Source: Brachybacterium sp.
Lineage (GTDB): Bacteria > Actinomycetota > Actinomycetes > Actinomycetales > Dermabacteraceae
DNA: 17,175 bases
Assembly (NCBI GenBank): GCA_027322375.1
Contig: DAHVRS010000302.1
Span: 1 to 17,175 of the forward strand
Direction: 5' to 3'
Each line of letters starts with the position of its first letter. Within the stretch, counting starts at the first letter, position 1. Below, piece after piece: positions 7,785-14,761 of this stretch. The notes beneath the pieces were generated by a model. That model saw only the letters and a program-made list of their open reading frames with translations, was not told the DNA's origin and did not search any database. Both the position numbers and the translations under genes were made by a program.

Positions 7785-7876
7785 AAGGGGGGTCCTTGTC
7801 TGTCGTCGCGTTCTCCCGCCGCCGGAGCAGGCGGGACGAGATGACGATGCGCCACCGAAGTGAGGCATCCCCCTCC

Positions 7877-7909
7877 CCTGGAGGACCTGCAGATGAACAC
7901 TCGGTGACT
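7877..7909 (-). promoter_or_regulatory. PHO-box-like direct repeats upstream of the phoX-like gene
   Basis: Read on the minus strand, three adjacent 11-base units occur: AGTCACCGAGT (7909-7899), GTTCATCTGCA (7898-7888) and GGTCCTCCAGG (7887-7877). Streptomyces PhoP binds 11-base direct repeats close to GGTTCAYCYRG. The middle unit fits well and the outer two partly. The site is about 90 bases before the phosphatase start codon, where phosphate control would be expected. Confidence 0.5.
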
Positions 7910-7954
7910 GCGCGACAGCCCACGGTGGCGCCCCCGCAGGAACGCCGCCGACGT

Positions 7955-8002
7955 GTCAGAACTGCGCGTAGTCAGGACTGCGCGGGGTCAGAACCTCGCG
8001 GG
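7955..8002. repeat. Three tandem imperfect 16-bp repeats at the 3' end of the usp gene
   Basis: The units are GTCAGAACTGCGCGTA (7955-7970), GTCAGGACTGCGCGGG (7971-7986) and GTCAGAACCTCGCGGG (7987-8002). The third overlaps the last codons and the stop codon of the universal stress protein gene. They look like local duplications of the gene end. Confidence 0.7.
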
Positions 8003-8401
8003 CGCGACGAAGCCCTCGGGCTTGACGAGCGTGACCGGCACGGGCGACTCGATCGCGACGCGCTGCGAGGTCGAGCCCAGCAGGATCTTCCCGATCGGGG
8101 TGCGCTTGCGGATGCCGAGCACCACGAGCGAGACCTCCTCGTGCTCGACCGCGTCGAGGATGTCGTCGGCCGGATCGTCGCGGCGCGGGACCGTGCGCAG
8201 CTCGAACTCGAGCCCGGTCTCCTCCAGACGCTCCTGCAGGGGGCGCTGGTCGGTGATGCCGCGGGCCTTGCGCGGGTCAGGGGCGCGCTCGGAGGCGAGC
8301 ACGAGCAGCGAGGCGTCACGGCGCTCCGCCTCCTTCACCGCGAAGCTGAGCGCGGCCTCGCTCGTGGCGCTGGGGACGTAGGCGAGCAGGATCTTCGGCA
8401 T
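7988..8401 (-). CDS. Universal stress protein (UspA family)
   Basis: This is a 137-residue single-domain Usp protein with the usual alpha/beta fold. The N-terminal strand MPKILLAYVPSATSEAALSFA matches the family opening, and the C-terminal half has VVLGIRKRTPIGKILLGSTSQRVAIESPVPVTLVK, which resembles the G-x2-G-x9-G-S/T ATP-binding signature, although the second glycine of the strict motif is Lys. Nucleotide binding is therefore likely but not assured. ATG at 8401 is preceded by GGGAG at good spacing. It lies 84 bases downstream of an APC permease on the same strand, a common pairing in which a Usp domain is associated with a transporter, so co-transcription is likely. The target process cannot be read from sequence. 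Confidence 0.9.
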   Translation of the reverse strand: MPKILLAYVPSATSEAALSFAVKEAERRDASLLVLASERAPDPRKARGITDQRPLQERLEETGLEFELRTVPRRDDPADDILDAVEHEEVSLVVLGIRKRTPIGKILLGSTSQRVAIESPVPVTLVKPEGFVAPARF

Positions 8402-8485
8402 GGGATCTCCCTCGGGATACGAGATGCGGGGGCGGGGTCTGACCTGGGCTGTGGCGGGGGCTGGACGGGGCGTCGGTGCGCGCGC

Positions 8486-9943
8486 TCAGTCCCGGCCCAG
8501 GTCGTCGGGGTGGCGGAAGCGGGTGCGGCGAGCCTTCACGGCACTGTTGTACGCCCAGGTCAGCACGTACAGTGCGAGGCCGACGACGAGCAGGCCGCCG
8601 CCGATCACGTAGTTCTGCGTGGGCTGCGCGAGCGGGGTCACGAGCGCGAAGGAGGTGATCGCGCCGATGACCGGCAGCACCGTCGGGGTGCGGAAGTGCC
8701 TGATGTCGGCCTTGTCCTTGCGCAGGACCAGCACCGAGATGTTCACGAGCCCGAAGACGGTCAGCAGCAGCAGGGCGGTGGTGCCGCCGAGCGCCGCGAT
8801 CGTCTCCTCGGCGAGCACGAAGCGCACCGAGAGCACGAGCGCGACGGCGAGCACGGTGGAGAAGACGATGCCGGCCCACGGGGTGCGGCGGCCCTTCAGC
8901 ACGCCGCGCAGGAAGCCGGGCAGCACGCCCTGCTTCGCCATGCCGTAGAGCAGGCGGGAGGCCATCATCATGTTGATCAGCACGGTGTTCGCCACTGCGA
9001 AGATCGAGATGAACGCGAAGATGGTGTCGATCGGGATGGCGGGCGCGCCCACCTTGACCACCTCGAGCAGCGGGGAGGTGGACTCGGTGAGCTGCCCGAT
9101 CGGGACCACCGCGACGGCGAGGATCGAGATGAGCACGTAGATCACGCCGGTGACGGACAGGCCCGCGATGAGGGCGCGGGGGAAGTTCTTGACCGGGTCC
9201 ACGGTCTCCTCGGCCATGTTCACCGAGTCCTCGAAGCCGACCATCGAGAAGAACGCGAGGGCGGTCGCGCCGATCACGGCCATGAACAGGGACTTGTCGT
9301 CCTGCGTCTCGAAGAGGACCACGCGCGAGAGGTCCGCGTCGCCGCTGCCCACGGCGAAGAAGCCCACCACGATCACGAGCGCGAGGCCGGTCATCTCGAT
9401 GCAGGTCAGCACCACGTTCGCCGTCACCGACTCGGACACGCCGCGCAGGTTGATCAGCGCGACCAGCGCCAGGAACACGAGCGCGATCGTGGTCGCGACG
9501 GCGGGGGCCGCACCGCCCAGGGACTCCTCGAGCGAGAAGGCCTTCAGCACGTTCTCCGAGAGGAAGATCGCGCTGGTCGAGGCGGAGGTGATGCCGGAGG
9601 ACAGCACCGCGAAGGTCACCATGAAGGTGAGGAAGTGGATGCCGAAGGCCTTGTGGACGTACAGCGCCGCACCGGCGGCCTGCGGGTACTTCGTGACCAT
9701 CTCGACGTAGGACAGCGCCGAGACCATGGCGACGCCGAAGGCGATGATGATCGGCAGCCATCCGGCACCTCCCACCTCGCCCGCGACCTTGCCGGTCAGC
9801 GAGTAGACGCCGGTGCCGAGGATGTCGCCGACGATGAACAGCAGCAGGAGCTTGGGCGTGATCGCCTTCTTCAGCTCCGGCTGGTCGTCGGCGGGCGCGC
9901 TGCTGGCAGGCGCCTCCGGGGCGGGTCCGTGGTTCTGGCTCAT
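8486..9943 (-). CDS. APC-superfamily amino acid/amine permease
   Basis: This 485-residue protein has about 12 transmembrane segments. After a hydrophilic Pro/Ala-rich N-terminus (1-30), helix 1 carries GDILGTGVYSLTGKVAG (39-55), the broken substrate-binding helix of APC carriers. Helix 6 contains FFSMVGFEDSVNMAEETVDP, the matching family signature with the acidic FED/EE pair, and MMMASRLLYGMAKQGVLPGFL is the usual loop before helix 9. Such proteins take up amino acids or amines by proton coupling or exchange at the plasma membrane; the specific substrate cannot be assigned. ATG at 9943 follows GGAGGA with a spacing of three to six bases, a strong ribosome binding site. A TAGAGT -10-like hexamer lies at 10046-10041, overlapping the stop of the upstream gene. 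The usp gene follows downstream in the same direction. Confidence 0.92.
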   Translation of the reverse strand: MSQNHGPAPEAPASSAPADDQPELKKAITPKLLLLFIVGDILGTGVYSLTGKVAGEVGGAGWLPIIIAFGVAMVSALSYVEMVTKYPQAAGAALYVHKAFGIHFLTFMVTFAVLSSGITSASTSAIFLSENVLKAFSLEESLGGAAPAVATTIALVFLALVALINLRGVSESVTANVVLTCIEMTGLALVIVVGFFAVGSGDADLSRVVLFETQDDKSLFMAVIGATALAFFSMVGFEDSVNMAEETVDPVKNFPRALIAGLSVTGVIYVLISILAVAVVPIGQLTESTSPLLEVVKVGAPAIPIDTIFAFISIFAVANTVLINMMMASRLLYGMAKQGVLPGFLRGVLKGRRTPWAGIVFSTVLAVALVLSVRFVLAEETIAALGGTTALLLLTVFGLVNISVLVLRKDKADIRHFRTPTVLPVIGAITSFALVTPLAQPTQNYVIGGGLLVVGLALYVLTWAYNSAVKARRTRFRHPDDLGRD

Positions 9944-10043
9944 GAGTCCTCCAGGACGGGGGTCAGGGACCGTCGGCAGAGGCGCAGCGGGCGCGGGGAG
10001 GGGGCGCGCGACACGGGGGAATCCGCCGGGCGGTGGGGGAACT

Positions 10044-11804
10044 CTACCGTGCCGTGACTGCCCTCACAGCATCGCCCTGGCCCGGCTCGTGGGCCTCGCC
10101 GGCGGTGGACCCAGTGGTCTGCGCAGTGCTGGGAGCAGGGGCTCCGTCGGCGTCCGCGCCAGCATTCTGATCCGCGTCCTCCTCCGCGTCCTCGTCGGCC
10201 GCACGGCTGCGGGAGTCCAGGCGCAGGGTCTGCACCCACTGACGGGAGGCGTCGGAGCTGATCGCCATGACGCCGAGCGCGGAGGCGCCCGCGCCCACCA
10301 GCAGCGAATGCGCGACCTCCCCGGTCGCCATCGTCGCGACCGTGAGCCGCGCGAAGGCATCCACCGTGAACAGCACCATGAGCAGCAGCCGTGCCCAGCG
10401 CAGGCGGCGCAGCACCCCGCCCTGGAGCAGCAGCAGCGCGAGCGAGAACAGCGTGGCGGGCACGAGCTGGCCCGCCTCCGGCAGGATGAGCGCCGCATCG
10501 GGCACCGCAGCGGTGACGTCGGTGCCGGTCAGGCGCGCGAACCACTCCCACGCCACGATCCCGGCCTGCAGCAGCACCAGTGCGCCGGTGAACAGCACGG
10601 TGGGCGGGGGCAGGTGGTGGTCGCCCGCGCGAGCGAGGACCTCGTGGAGGTCATCGACGGTGTCGTGCCACTGGGCGGTCAGCCCGTCGGCAGGTAGCCC
10701 GGTGGCAGGCGGCCCGTCGGCCGGAGTTCCCGCGGCCGACGGGCCGGCCGCCGCTCCAGCGCGGCCACCTGCGCCGACGCGCTCCGCGGCGCCGCTGAGC
10801 CGGGCGGCGGCGAGCGCGGACTGGGCCGCGGCGCGGGTGCGGGAGGTCATCACCGAGGTGCCGGTGGGGCGGTGGCGAGAGAGCATCACCGCGCTCGCGC
10901 CAGGGGAGCGCATCGCCGCGCCGGTCACGTCGATCACCGGCAGGTCGCCGTCGGTCGCGAAGCGGTCGCCCTGCCCGTTGCGGTGGTGATACGCGGTGGA
11001 GAACCCTTCGATGACCTCGACCTCCACGGCCGGGTCCGCGAAGCGCAGAGTGTCCACGACGTAGTCGCGCTCCACGTCGATGTTCTCGTCGATGCGGTGG
11101 GTGAACTGCAGGGTGAAGAAGGAGAAGCCGACGGCCCGGTCATACGTGCCGGCCGCGAGCCAGTCCGCCCGGTACCCGCCAGGCAGCACGAAGTCCTGCG
11201 GCATCCGCCAGAAGCGCACGTGGTGGCGCTTCGCGGTGGTGCCGCCCACCTCCTGCTGGTAGGTGAAGTCGTGGCGCCGCCCCATGAGATAGAGGTCGGA
11301 GACGGGCGCGGCCGGGTAGGAGCGGCGCAGCAGCGTGGAACGCACCATCGACCAGGCCGAGGCGAGGGTCCGCTCCTCCGCGAGCACCCAGCCGGCCCGA
11401 CGCATCGCCACGTGCAGGTCCCGCTCCGGCCCGTCGAGCGCCAGGTTGATCGGGTCGGAGAGCACGCCCTCGGTGGTGCGGGTGCGGCCGAAGAAATAGT
11501 CCGGCAGGTAGATCCAGGTCATCAGCTGATGCAGGCGCGGCAGCGTGATGTAGGTCAGCAGCACCCAGAACACCAGCAGGTACAGCAGCCGCACCGGCGT
11601 CAGGGAGAATCCCTCGACGAGGTACAGCAGCGCGAGCCAGATCGCGACCACCACACCTGCGGCGATGACGATGCTGTCCAGCAGCGCGTAGAGCTCGATC
11701 CGGCGTCCGGTGACGGTGTGGCCGCGCGCATGGTCATAGACGGGCCGCTCCTCGGGGACGGGGCGGTCCAGGGGGACGAGGGAGCCCTCCCGCGCCGGCG
11801 TCAC
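10044..11804 (-). CDS. Membrane protein with LssY_C domain
   Basis: This 586-residue protein has two N-terminal transmembrane helices (about 40-63 and 72-90) and then a soluble domain (about 115-292) that I recognise as LssY_C. It includes DPINLAL.G.E.D...AM..AGW (118-139), SAWSMVRSTLLRRSYPAAPVS (149-169), LYLMGRRHDFTYQQEVGG (171-188), AKRHHVRFWR (191-200) and HHRNGQGD (273-280). An Ala/Gly/Pro-rich linker (about 335-385) is followed by four C-terminal helices and an acidic Asp/Glu-rich tail. LssY_C is found alone or after PAP2 phosphatase domains in type II secretion-linked loci; its biochemistry is not established, so no function is claimed. GTG at 11804 is preceded by GGGAG at 7 bases. An in-frame ATG at 11933 would add 43 residues without similarity and was not chosen. 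Confidence 0.8.
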   Translation of the reverse strand: MTPAREGSLVPLDRPVPEERPVYDHARGHTVTGRRIELYALLDSIVIAAGVVVAIWLALLYLVEGFSLTPVRLLYLLVFWVLLTYITLPRLHQLMTWIYLPDYFFGRTRTTEGVLSDPINLALDGPERDLHVAMRRAGWVLAEERTLASAWSMVRSTLLRRSYPAAPVSDLYLMGRRHDFTYQQEVGGTTAKRHHVRFWRMPQDFVLPGGYRADWLAAGTYDRAVGFSFFTLQFTHRIDENIDVERDYVVDTLRFADPAVEVEVIEGFSTAYHHRNGQGDRFATDGDLPVIDVTGAAMRSPGASAVMLSRHRPTGTSVMTSRTRAAAQSALAAARLSGAAERVGAGGRAGAAAGPSAAGTPADGPPATGLPADGLTAQWHDTVDDLHEVLARAGDHHLPPPTVLFTGALVLLQAGIVAWEWFARLTGTDVTAAVPDAALILPEAGQLVPATLFSLALLLLQGGVLRRLRWARLLLMVLFTVDAFARLTVATMATGEVAHSLLVGAGASALGVMAISSDASRQWVQTLRLDSRSRAADEDAEEDADQNAGADADGAPAPSTAQTTGSTAGEAHEPGQGDAVRAVTAR

Positions 11805-11833
11805 CGGGCGGCTCCCGGGGTCGACGTGGTCAT
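11801..11833 (-). CDS. Ten-residue upstream mini-ORF overlapping the LssY_C gene start
   Basis: An ATG at 11833 opens a 10-codon frame (MTTSTPGAAR) whose TGA stop overlaps the GTG start of the LssY_C gene (sequence GTGA at 11804-11801). A TACGAT -10-like box (11845-11840) ends six bases before the ATG, so transcription would start at or very near this ATG, giving a leaderless message. The mini-ORF may recruit ribosomes and couple translation to the GTG, or it may be chance. Confidence 0.35.
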   Translation of the reverse strand: MTTSTPGAAR

Positions 11834-11839
11834 GCCGCC

Positions 11840-11845
11840 ATCGTA
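11840..11845 (-). promoter_or_regulatory. Candidate -10 box (TACGAT) of the LssY_C gene
   Basis: TACGAT fits the actinobacterial -10 consensus TANNAT. It lies 36 bases before the GTG start and six bases before an ATG, as in leaderless promoters. No clear -35 box is seen. Confidence 0.45.
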
Positions 11846-11943
11846 GGGCGCGGTCCTGGGACGGTTGCGGGCCGTGCCCCGCCTGGCACAGCGCTGCGCT
11901 CTGCCGTGCGCGAACGAGGCGGGCCCAGCCCACCTGCGGGGCC

Positions 11944-11949
11944 TAGTGT
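11944..11949 (+). promoter_or_regulatory. Candidate -10 box (TAGTGT) of the first aldo/keto reductase
   Basis: TAGTGT matches TANNNT and lies about 30 bases before the start codon. It runs straight into an imperfect palindrome, TGGAACGGTCCA (11949-11960), which could be a weak operator. No -35 box is recognisable. Confidence 0.4.
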
Positions 11950-11979
11950 GGAACGGTCCAATCGAAGGAGAGCACCCTG

Positions 11980-12819
11980 ATGACCAGCATTCCCTCAGTC
12001 CGTTTCCATGACGGCCGCGAGATCCCGCAGCTCGGCTTCGGCGTGTGGCAGGTCGCGGATGACGTCGCGGCCGATGTCGTCGAGCAGGCGCTGCGCGCCG
12101 GCTACCGCCACATCGACACCGCCGCCGTGTACGGCAACGAGGAGGGAGTGGGTCGCGCGATCCGCGCCTCCGGCGTGCCGCGCGAGGAGATCTTCGTGAC
12201 CACCAAGCTGTGGAACGACTCCCACTCCCGTGAGGATGCCCTCGCCGCGATCGACACCTCGCTCGAGAAGCTGGGCCTGGACCACGTGGACCTCTACCTC
12301 ATTCACTGGGCGAAGCCGATCCAGGGCCAGTACCTCGAGGCATGGAAGGCGCTCATCGAGATCCAGAAGGCCGGCAAGGCCACCTCGATCGGCGTCTCGA
12401 ACTTCCCCAAGGCCGAGCTCGAGGAGATCATCGAGGCCACCGGCGTGGTCCCCGTGATCCACCAGATCGAGACCCACCCCTCCTTCCAGCAGACCGAGCT
12501 GCGCGAGGTCCAGGAGAAGCACGGCATCGTGCATCAGTCCTGGTCCCCGCTCGGCCAGCGCGAGACAGGCAGCGACCTGACCGATCCCGTCATCACAGAG
12601 ATCGCCGCCGCGCACGACGCGAGCCCCGCGCAGGTCATCATCGCCTGGCACCTCGCCAAGGGCTTCGTGGTGATCCCGAAGTCGGTCACCTCCGAGCGGA
12701 TCATCGCGAACCTCGCCGCGGCCGAGCTCACGCTCACCGATGAGGAGATCGCGAAGATCGACACCCTCGACCGCGCCGACGGCCGCATCGGCGGCGACCC
12801 CGCGACCTGCGACTTCTGA
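11980..12819 (+). CDS. Aldo/keto reductase, 2,5-diketo-D-gluconate reductase-like (AKR5 type)
   Basis: This 279-residue cytosolic NADPH-dependent (beta/alpha)8-barrel reductase reduces aldehydes or ketones. The catalytic tetrad is complete: Asp46 in YRHIDTAAVYGNE, Tyr51, Lys76 in FVTTKLWND and His109 in DLYLIHW. IGVSNF lies in the middle of the barrel, and the cofactor-phosphate loop IPKSVTSERIIANL lies near the C-terminus, followed by the usual DGR.GGDPAT.DF end. ATG at 11980 has AAGGAG nine bases upstream. The gene is monocistronic and is followed by a hairpin at 12849-12880. A close paralogue lies at 14762-15613, and the two flank an efflux gene. Physiological substrates cannot be inferred; members of this subgroup act on 2,5-diketogluconate, methylglyoxal and other carbonyls. 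Confidence 0.93.
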   Translation: MTSIPSVRFHDGREIPQLGFGVWQVADDVAADVVEQALRAGYRHIDTAAVYGNEEGVGRAIRASGVPREEIFVTTKLWNDSHSREDALAAIDTSLEKLGLDHVDLYLIHWAKPIQGQYLEAWKALIEIQKAGKATSIGVSNFPKAELEEIIEATGVVPVIHQIETHPSFQQTELREVQEKHGIVHQSWSPLGQRETGSDLTDPVITEIAAAHDASPAQVIIAWHLAKGFVVIPKSVTSERIIANLAAAELTLTDEEIAKIDTLDRADGRIGGDPATCDF

Positions 12820-12848
12820 GCGCCTCGCGCTTCTGGAGGACAGTGCAG

Positions 12849-12880
12849 CACGGCCCGGCTCCTTGCGGAGTCGGGCCGTG
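12849..12880. terminator. Bidirectional hairpin terminator between reductase and efflux genes
   Basis: CACGGCCCGGCTCC (12849-12862) pairs with GGAGTCGGGCCGTG (12867-12880), 14 pairs including one G-T wobble, around the loop TTGC. It lies between convergent genes, 29 bases after one stop and 7 bases after the other. TGTCGTT follows on the plus strand. Confidence 0.8.
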
Positions 12881-12886
12881 TGTCGT

Positions 12887-14581
12887 TCAGGAGGTCGACG
12901 GGGACTCGGCCCGTCGGGCTGCGCGGGCGACGAACACCGCGCCGACGAGACCCAGCAGAAGGAACCCGGCCGCGCCGAGCATCGCGAGGCGGGACCCGTC
13001 GGAGAAGACGGTGTCGAGCGGGGCGAGGACTGCGGGGCCCGCGCCCTGGGCCCGCAGCTGCGGGAGGATCGAGCCGGCCGAGTCGGTGAGGGCCTGCCCG
13101 TAGCGGGCCGCGCCGCCGGTGAGCGTGTCGACGCCGGAGCTGAGTCCGGCGGCGAGCAGGGCACCGGAGATCGCGGTGCCGAGCGCGGTGCCGAGCTGGC
13201 GGACGGTGGACTGGGCGGCTGAGCCCTGCCCGGACTGGTCGGCCGGGACGGGAGCGAGGACAGTGGAGGTCAGCTGCGCCGAGGCGAGGCCGAGCCCCAG
13301 TCCGTACAGCACCAGCACGACCACGATCAGGGCGATCGAGGTGGTCGTGGAGAGGAAGAGTCCCAGCCCCACGACGCCCACGACCTCGAGGCCGAGGCCC
13401 ACGAGGACGGTGCGGGGCGCGCCGATCATCGCCGCGAGGTGACGGGCCGCCATGCCGGAGAGCAGCGCCCCGCCCGCCATCGCGGCGAGCACGAAGCCGG
13501 CGTGGAGGGTGCCGAGGCCGCGCACGTTGACCAGGTACAGCGGCAGCACGAACAGCAGGCCGAACTCGCCGATCGCGACGGTGCCGGCGGTGAGGTTGCC
13601 CCAGGAGAAGGCGGGCAGGCCGAACAGGGACAGGTCCAGCAGGACCTCCTCGCCGCGGGTGGCGCGGCGCCGCTCCCAGAGCACGAACGCGGCCAGCAGC
13701 AGCGCGCCGACGAGCAGCAGCACGGGAACGAGCGAGAGGGACCCGGGCAGGTCGATCGTGCGGCCGAAGAGGTCCAGCGCCGCCTTCTGCGTCCACCAGC
13801 CGAGCGTCGTCGCCTCGATCACCGCAAAGACGAGCACACCGAAAGAGAGGGCGCTGAGCACGGCGCCGACGAGGTCCAGTCGGCCGCGGCGGGCGCTCTC
13901 GCTCTCGCGGCTCTCGCCCACCCACAGCACGGTGCCGAGGAGGACCATCAGGCCGATCGGCACGTTGACCAGGAAGATCCATGGCCAGGAGAAAGAGCTG
14001 GTCAGCCAGCCGCCGAGCAGCGGTCCGAGCGCCGCCGCACCGGCCATCACCGCGCCCCACACGCCGAAGGCCGCGGCGCGCTCCCTGCCGCGGAAGGTCG
14101 CGTTCACGCTCGACAGAGTCGAAGGGAGGATCAGCGCACCGCCGACGCCTTGCAGGAGTCGCGCGCCGATCAGGGTCGCGGCCCCGCTCGCCAGCGCCGC
14201 GAGGACGGAGGCGATCACGAACAGCGCGACACCGCCGAGGAACAGCCGGCGCCTGCCCATGCGGTCCCCGACCCGCCCGGAGATGAGCAGCAGGGCCGAG
14301 AGGATGACGGCGTAGCTGGTGGTCACCCACTGGGCGTCGGAGAGGTCGAGGGAGAGGTCGGAGACGATCGTGGGCAGGGAGACCGCGACGATCGACCCGT
14401 CGATGACGATGAGCGCGAGGCCCGCCGCGAGGACCCCGAGGGCCTTCCAGCGGTGCGGGTTCGCGGCCGAGTCCGGGGTCGCGGTGGTGCTCGCGGTCGT
14501 GCCGGTGGTGATGTCGTCGAGGGCGGGTGGGGTGGCGGACGCTGCCGTCGCCCCACGGCGGGAGGGGCTCCGTGAAGTCAT
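12887..14581 (-). CDS. DHA2-family MFS drug efflux transporter (14 helices)
   Basis: This 564-residue proton-coupled multidrug exporter is of the EmrB/QacA/DHA2 type. Seen: a hydrophilic Thr/Ala-rich N-terminus (1-45), helix 1 with IDGSIVAVSLPTI (60-72), motif A GRVGDRMGRRR (102-112), RLLQGVGGALILPS (141-154), and the antiporter motif C in VWGAVMAGAAALGPLLGGWL (174-193), which marks drug:H+ antiporters. PWIFLVNVPIG is also typical. The length fits the 14-helix group. ATG at 14581 has no Shine-Dalgarno; CATAAC (14595-14590) sits eight bases before it, so the message may be leaderless. A perfect 23-bp inverted repeat overlaps this promoter, suggesting repression by a TetR-type protein encoded elsewhere. 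The drug spectrum is unknown. Confidence 0.93.
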   Translation of the reverse strand: MTSRSPSRRGATAASATPPALDDITTGTTASTTATPDSAANPHRWKALGVLAAGLALIVIDGSIVAVSLPTIVSDLSLDLSDAQWVTTSYAVILSALLLISGRVGDRMGRRRLFLGGVALFVIASVLAALASGAATLIGARLLQGVGGALILPSTLSSVNATFRGRERAAAFGVWGAVMAGAAALGPLLGGWLTSSFSWPWIFLVNVPIGLMVLLGTVLWVGESRESESARRGRLDLVGAVLSALSFGVLVFAVIEATTLGWWTQKAALDLFGRTIDLPGSLSLVPVLLLVGALLLAAFVLWERRRATRGEEVLLDLSLFGLPAFSWGNLTAGTVAIGEFGLLFVLPLYLVNVRGLGTLHAGFVLAAMAGGALLSGMAARHLAAMIGAPRTVLVGLGLEVVGVVGLGLFLSTTTSIALIVVVLVLYGLGLGLASAQLTSTVLAPVPADQSGQGSAAQSTVRQLGTALGTAISGALLAAGLSSGVDTLTGGAARYGQALTDSAGSILPQLRAQGAGPAVLAPLDTVFSDGSRLAMLGAAGFLLLGLVGAVFVARAARRAESPSTS

Positions 14582-14588
14582 GCCACAA

Positions 14589-14611
14589 GGTTATGACACA
14601 GTGTCATAACC
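14589..14611. promoter_or_regulatory. TetR-type operator at the efflux gene promoter
   Basis: Perfect inverted repeat: GGTTATGACAC (14589-14599), centre A, GTGTCATAACC (14601-14611). It starts eight bases from the efflux start codon and covers the likely -10 box (CATAAC on the minus strand). The TGACAC-N-GTGTCA form and length are typical of TetR/AcrR operators. Confidence 0.75.
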
Positions 14612-14615
14612 GTTC

Positions 14616-14633
14616 ATCGTCCGAACGGACGAT
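14616..14633. promoter_or_regulatory. Second inverted repeat upstream of the efflux gene
   Basis: ATCGTCCG (14616-14623), centre AA, CGGACGAT (14626-14633): 8-base perfect arms. It lies five bases beyond the first palindrome, around the expected -35 region of the efflux gene, and differs from it in sequence. It may be an operator for a different regulator. Confidence 0.5.
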
Positions 14634-14724
14634 CCTCGCGCCATCGGGCGCATCGGCGAGAAGCCTCCGCACTCCCCCGTCGGCCATCCTCCGTCCCGTC
14701 GGCGCTGGTGACGTGACCGCCACG

Positions 14725-14746
14725 TAGGCTGGTGGGAACGTTCCCG
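14725..14746 (+). promoter_or_regulatory. Promoter -10 box and LacI-type operator of the second aldo/keto reductase
   Basis: TAGGCT (14725-14730) fits a -10 box. It is followed by TGGGAACGTTCCCG (14733-14746), whose core GGGAACGTTCCC (14734-14745) is a perfect palindrome with central CG, the form of LacI-family operators such as TGGGAGCGCTCCCA in actinobacterial sugar genes. It lies just downstream of the expected transcription start and before the ribosome binding site, a repressing position. Confidence 0.55.
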
Positions 14747-14761
14747 AGGGAGAGGACCCCC

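Noticed and set aside
5712..7844. A 710-codon plus-strand open frame opposite the PhoX-type gene
   Set aside because: Its composition (Val/Ala/Gly/Arg runs) mirrors the complementary codons of the phosphatase; no family motif and no ribosome binding site.
7796..10057. A 753-codon plus-strand open frame opposite the usp and APC genes
   Set aside because: His/Asp/Glu/Arg-rich shadow translation without recognisable domains; the minus-strand genes have clear motifs and ribosome binding sites.
11805..11933. An N-terminal extension of the LssY_C protein starting at ATG 11933
   Set aside because: The added residues lack similarity, the start lacks a ribosome binding site, and it would cover a good -10 box; GTG at 11804 has GGGAG upstream.
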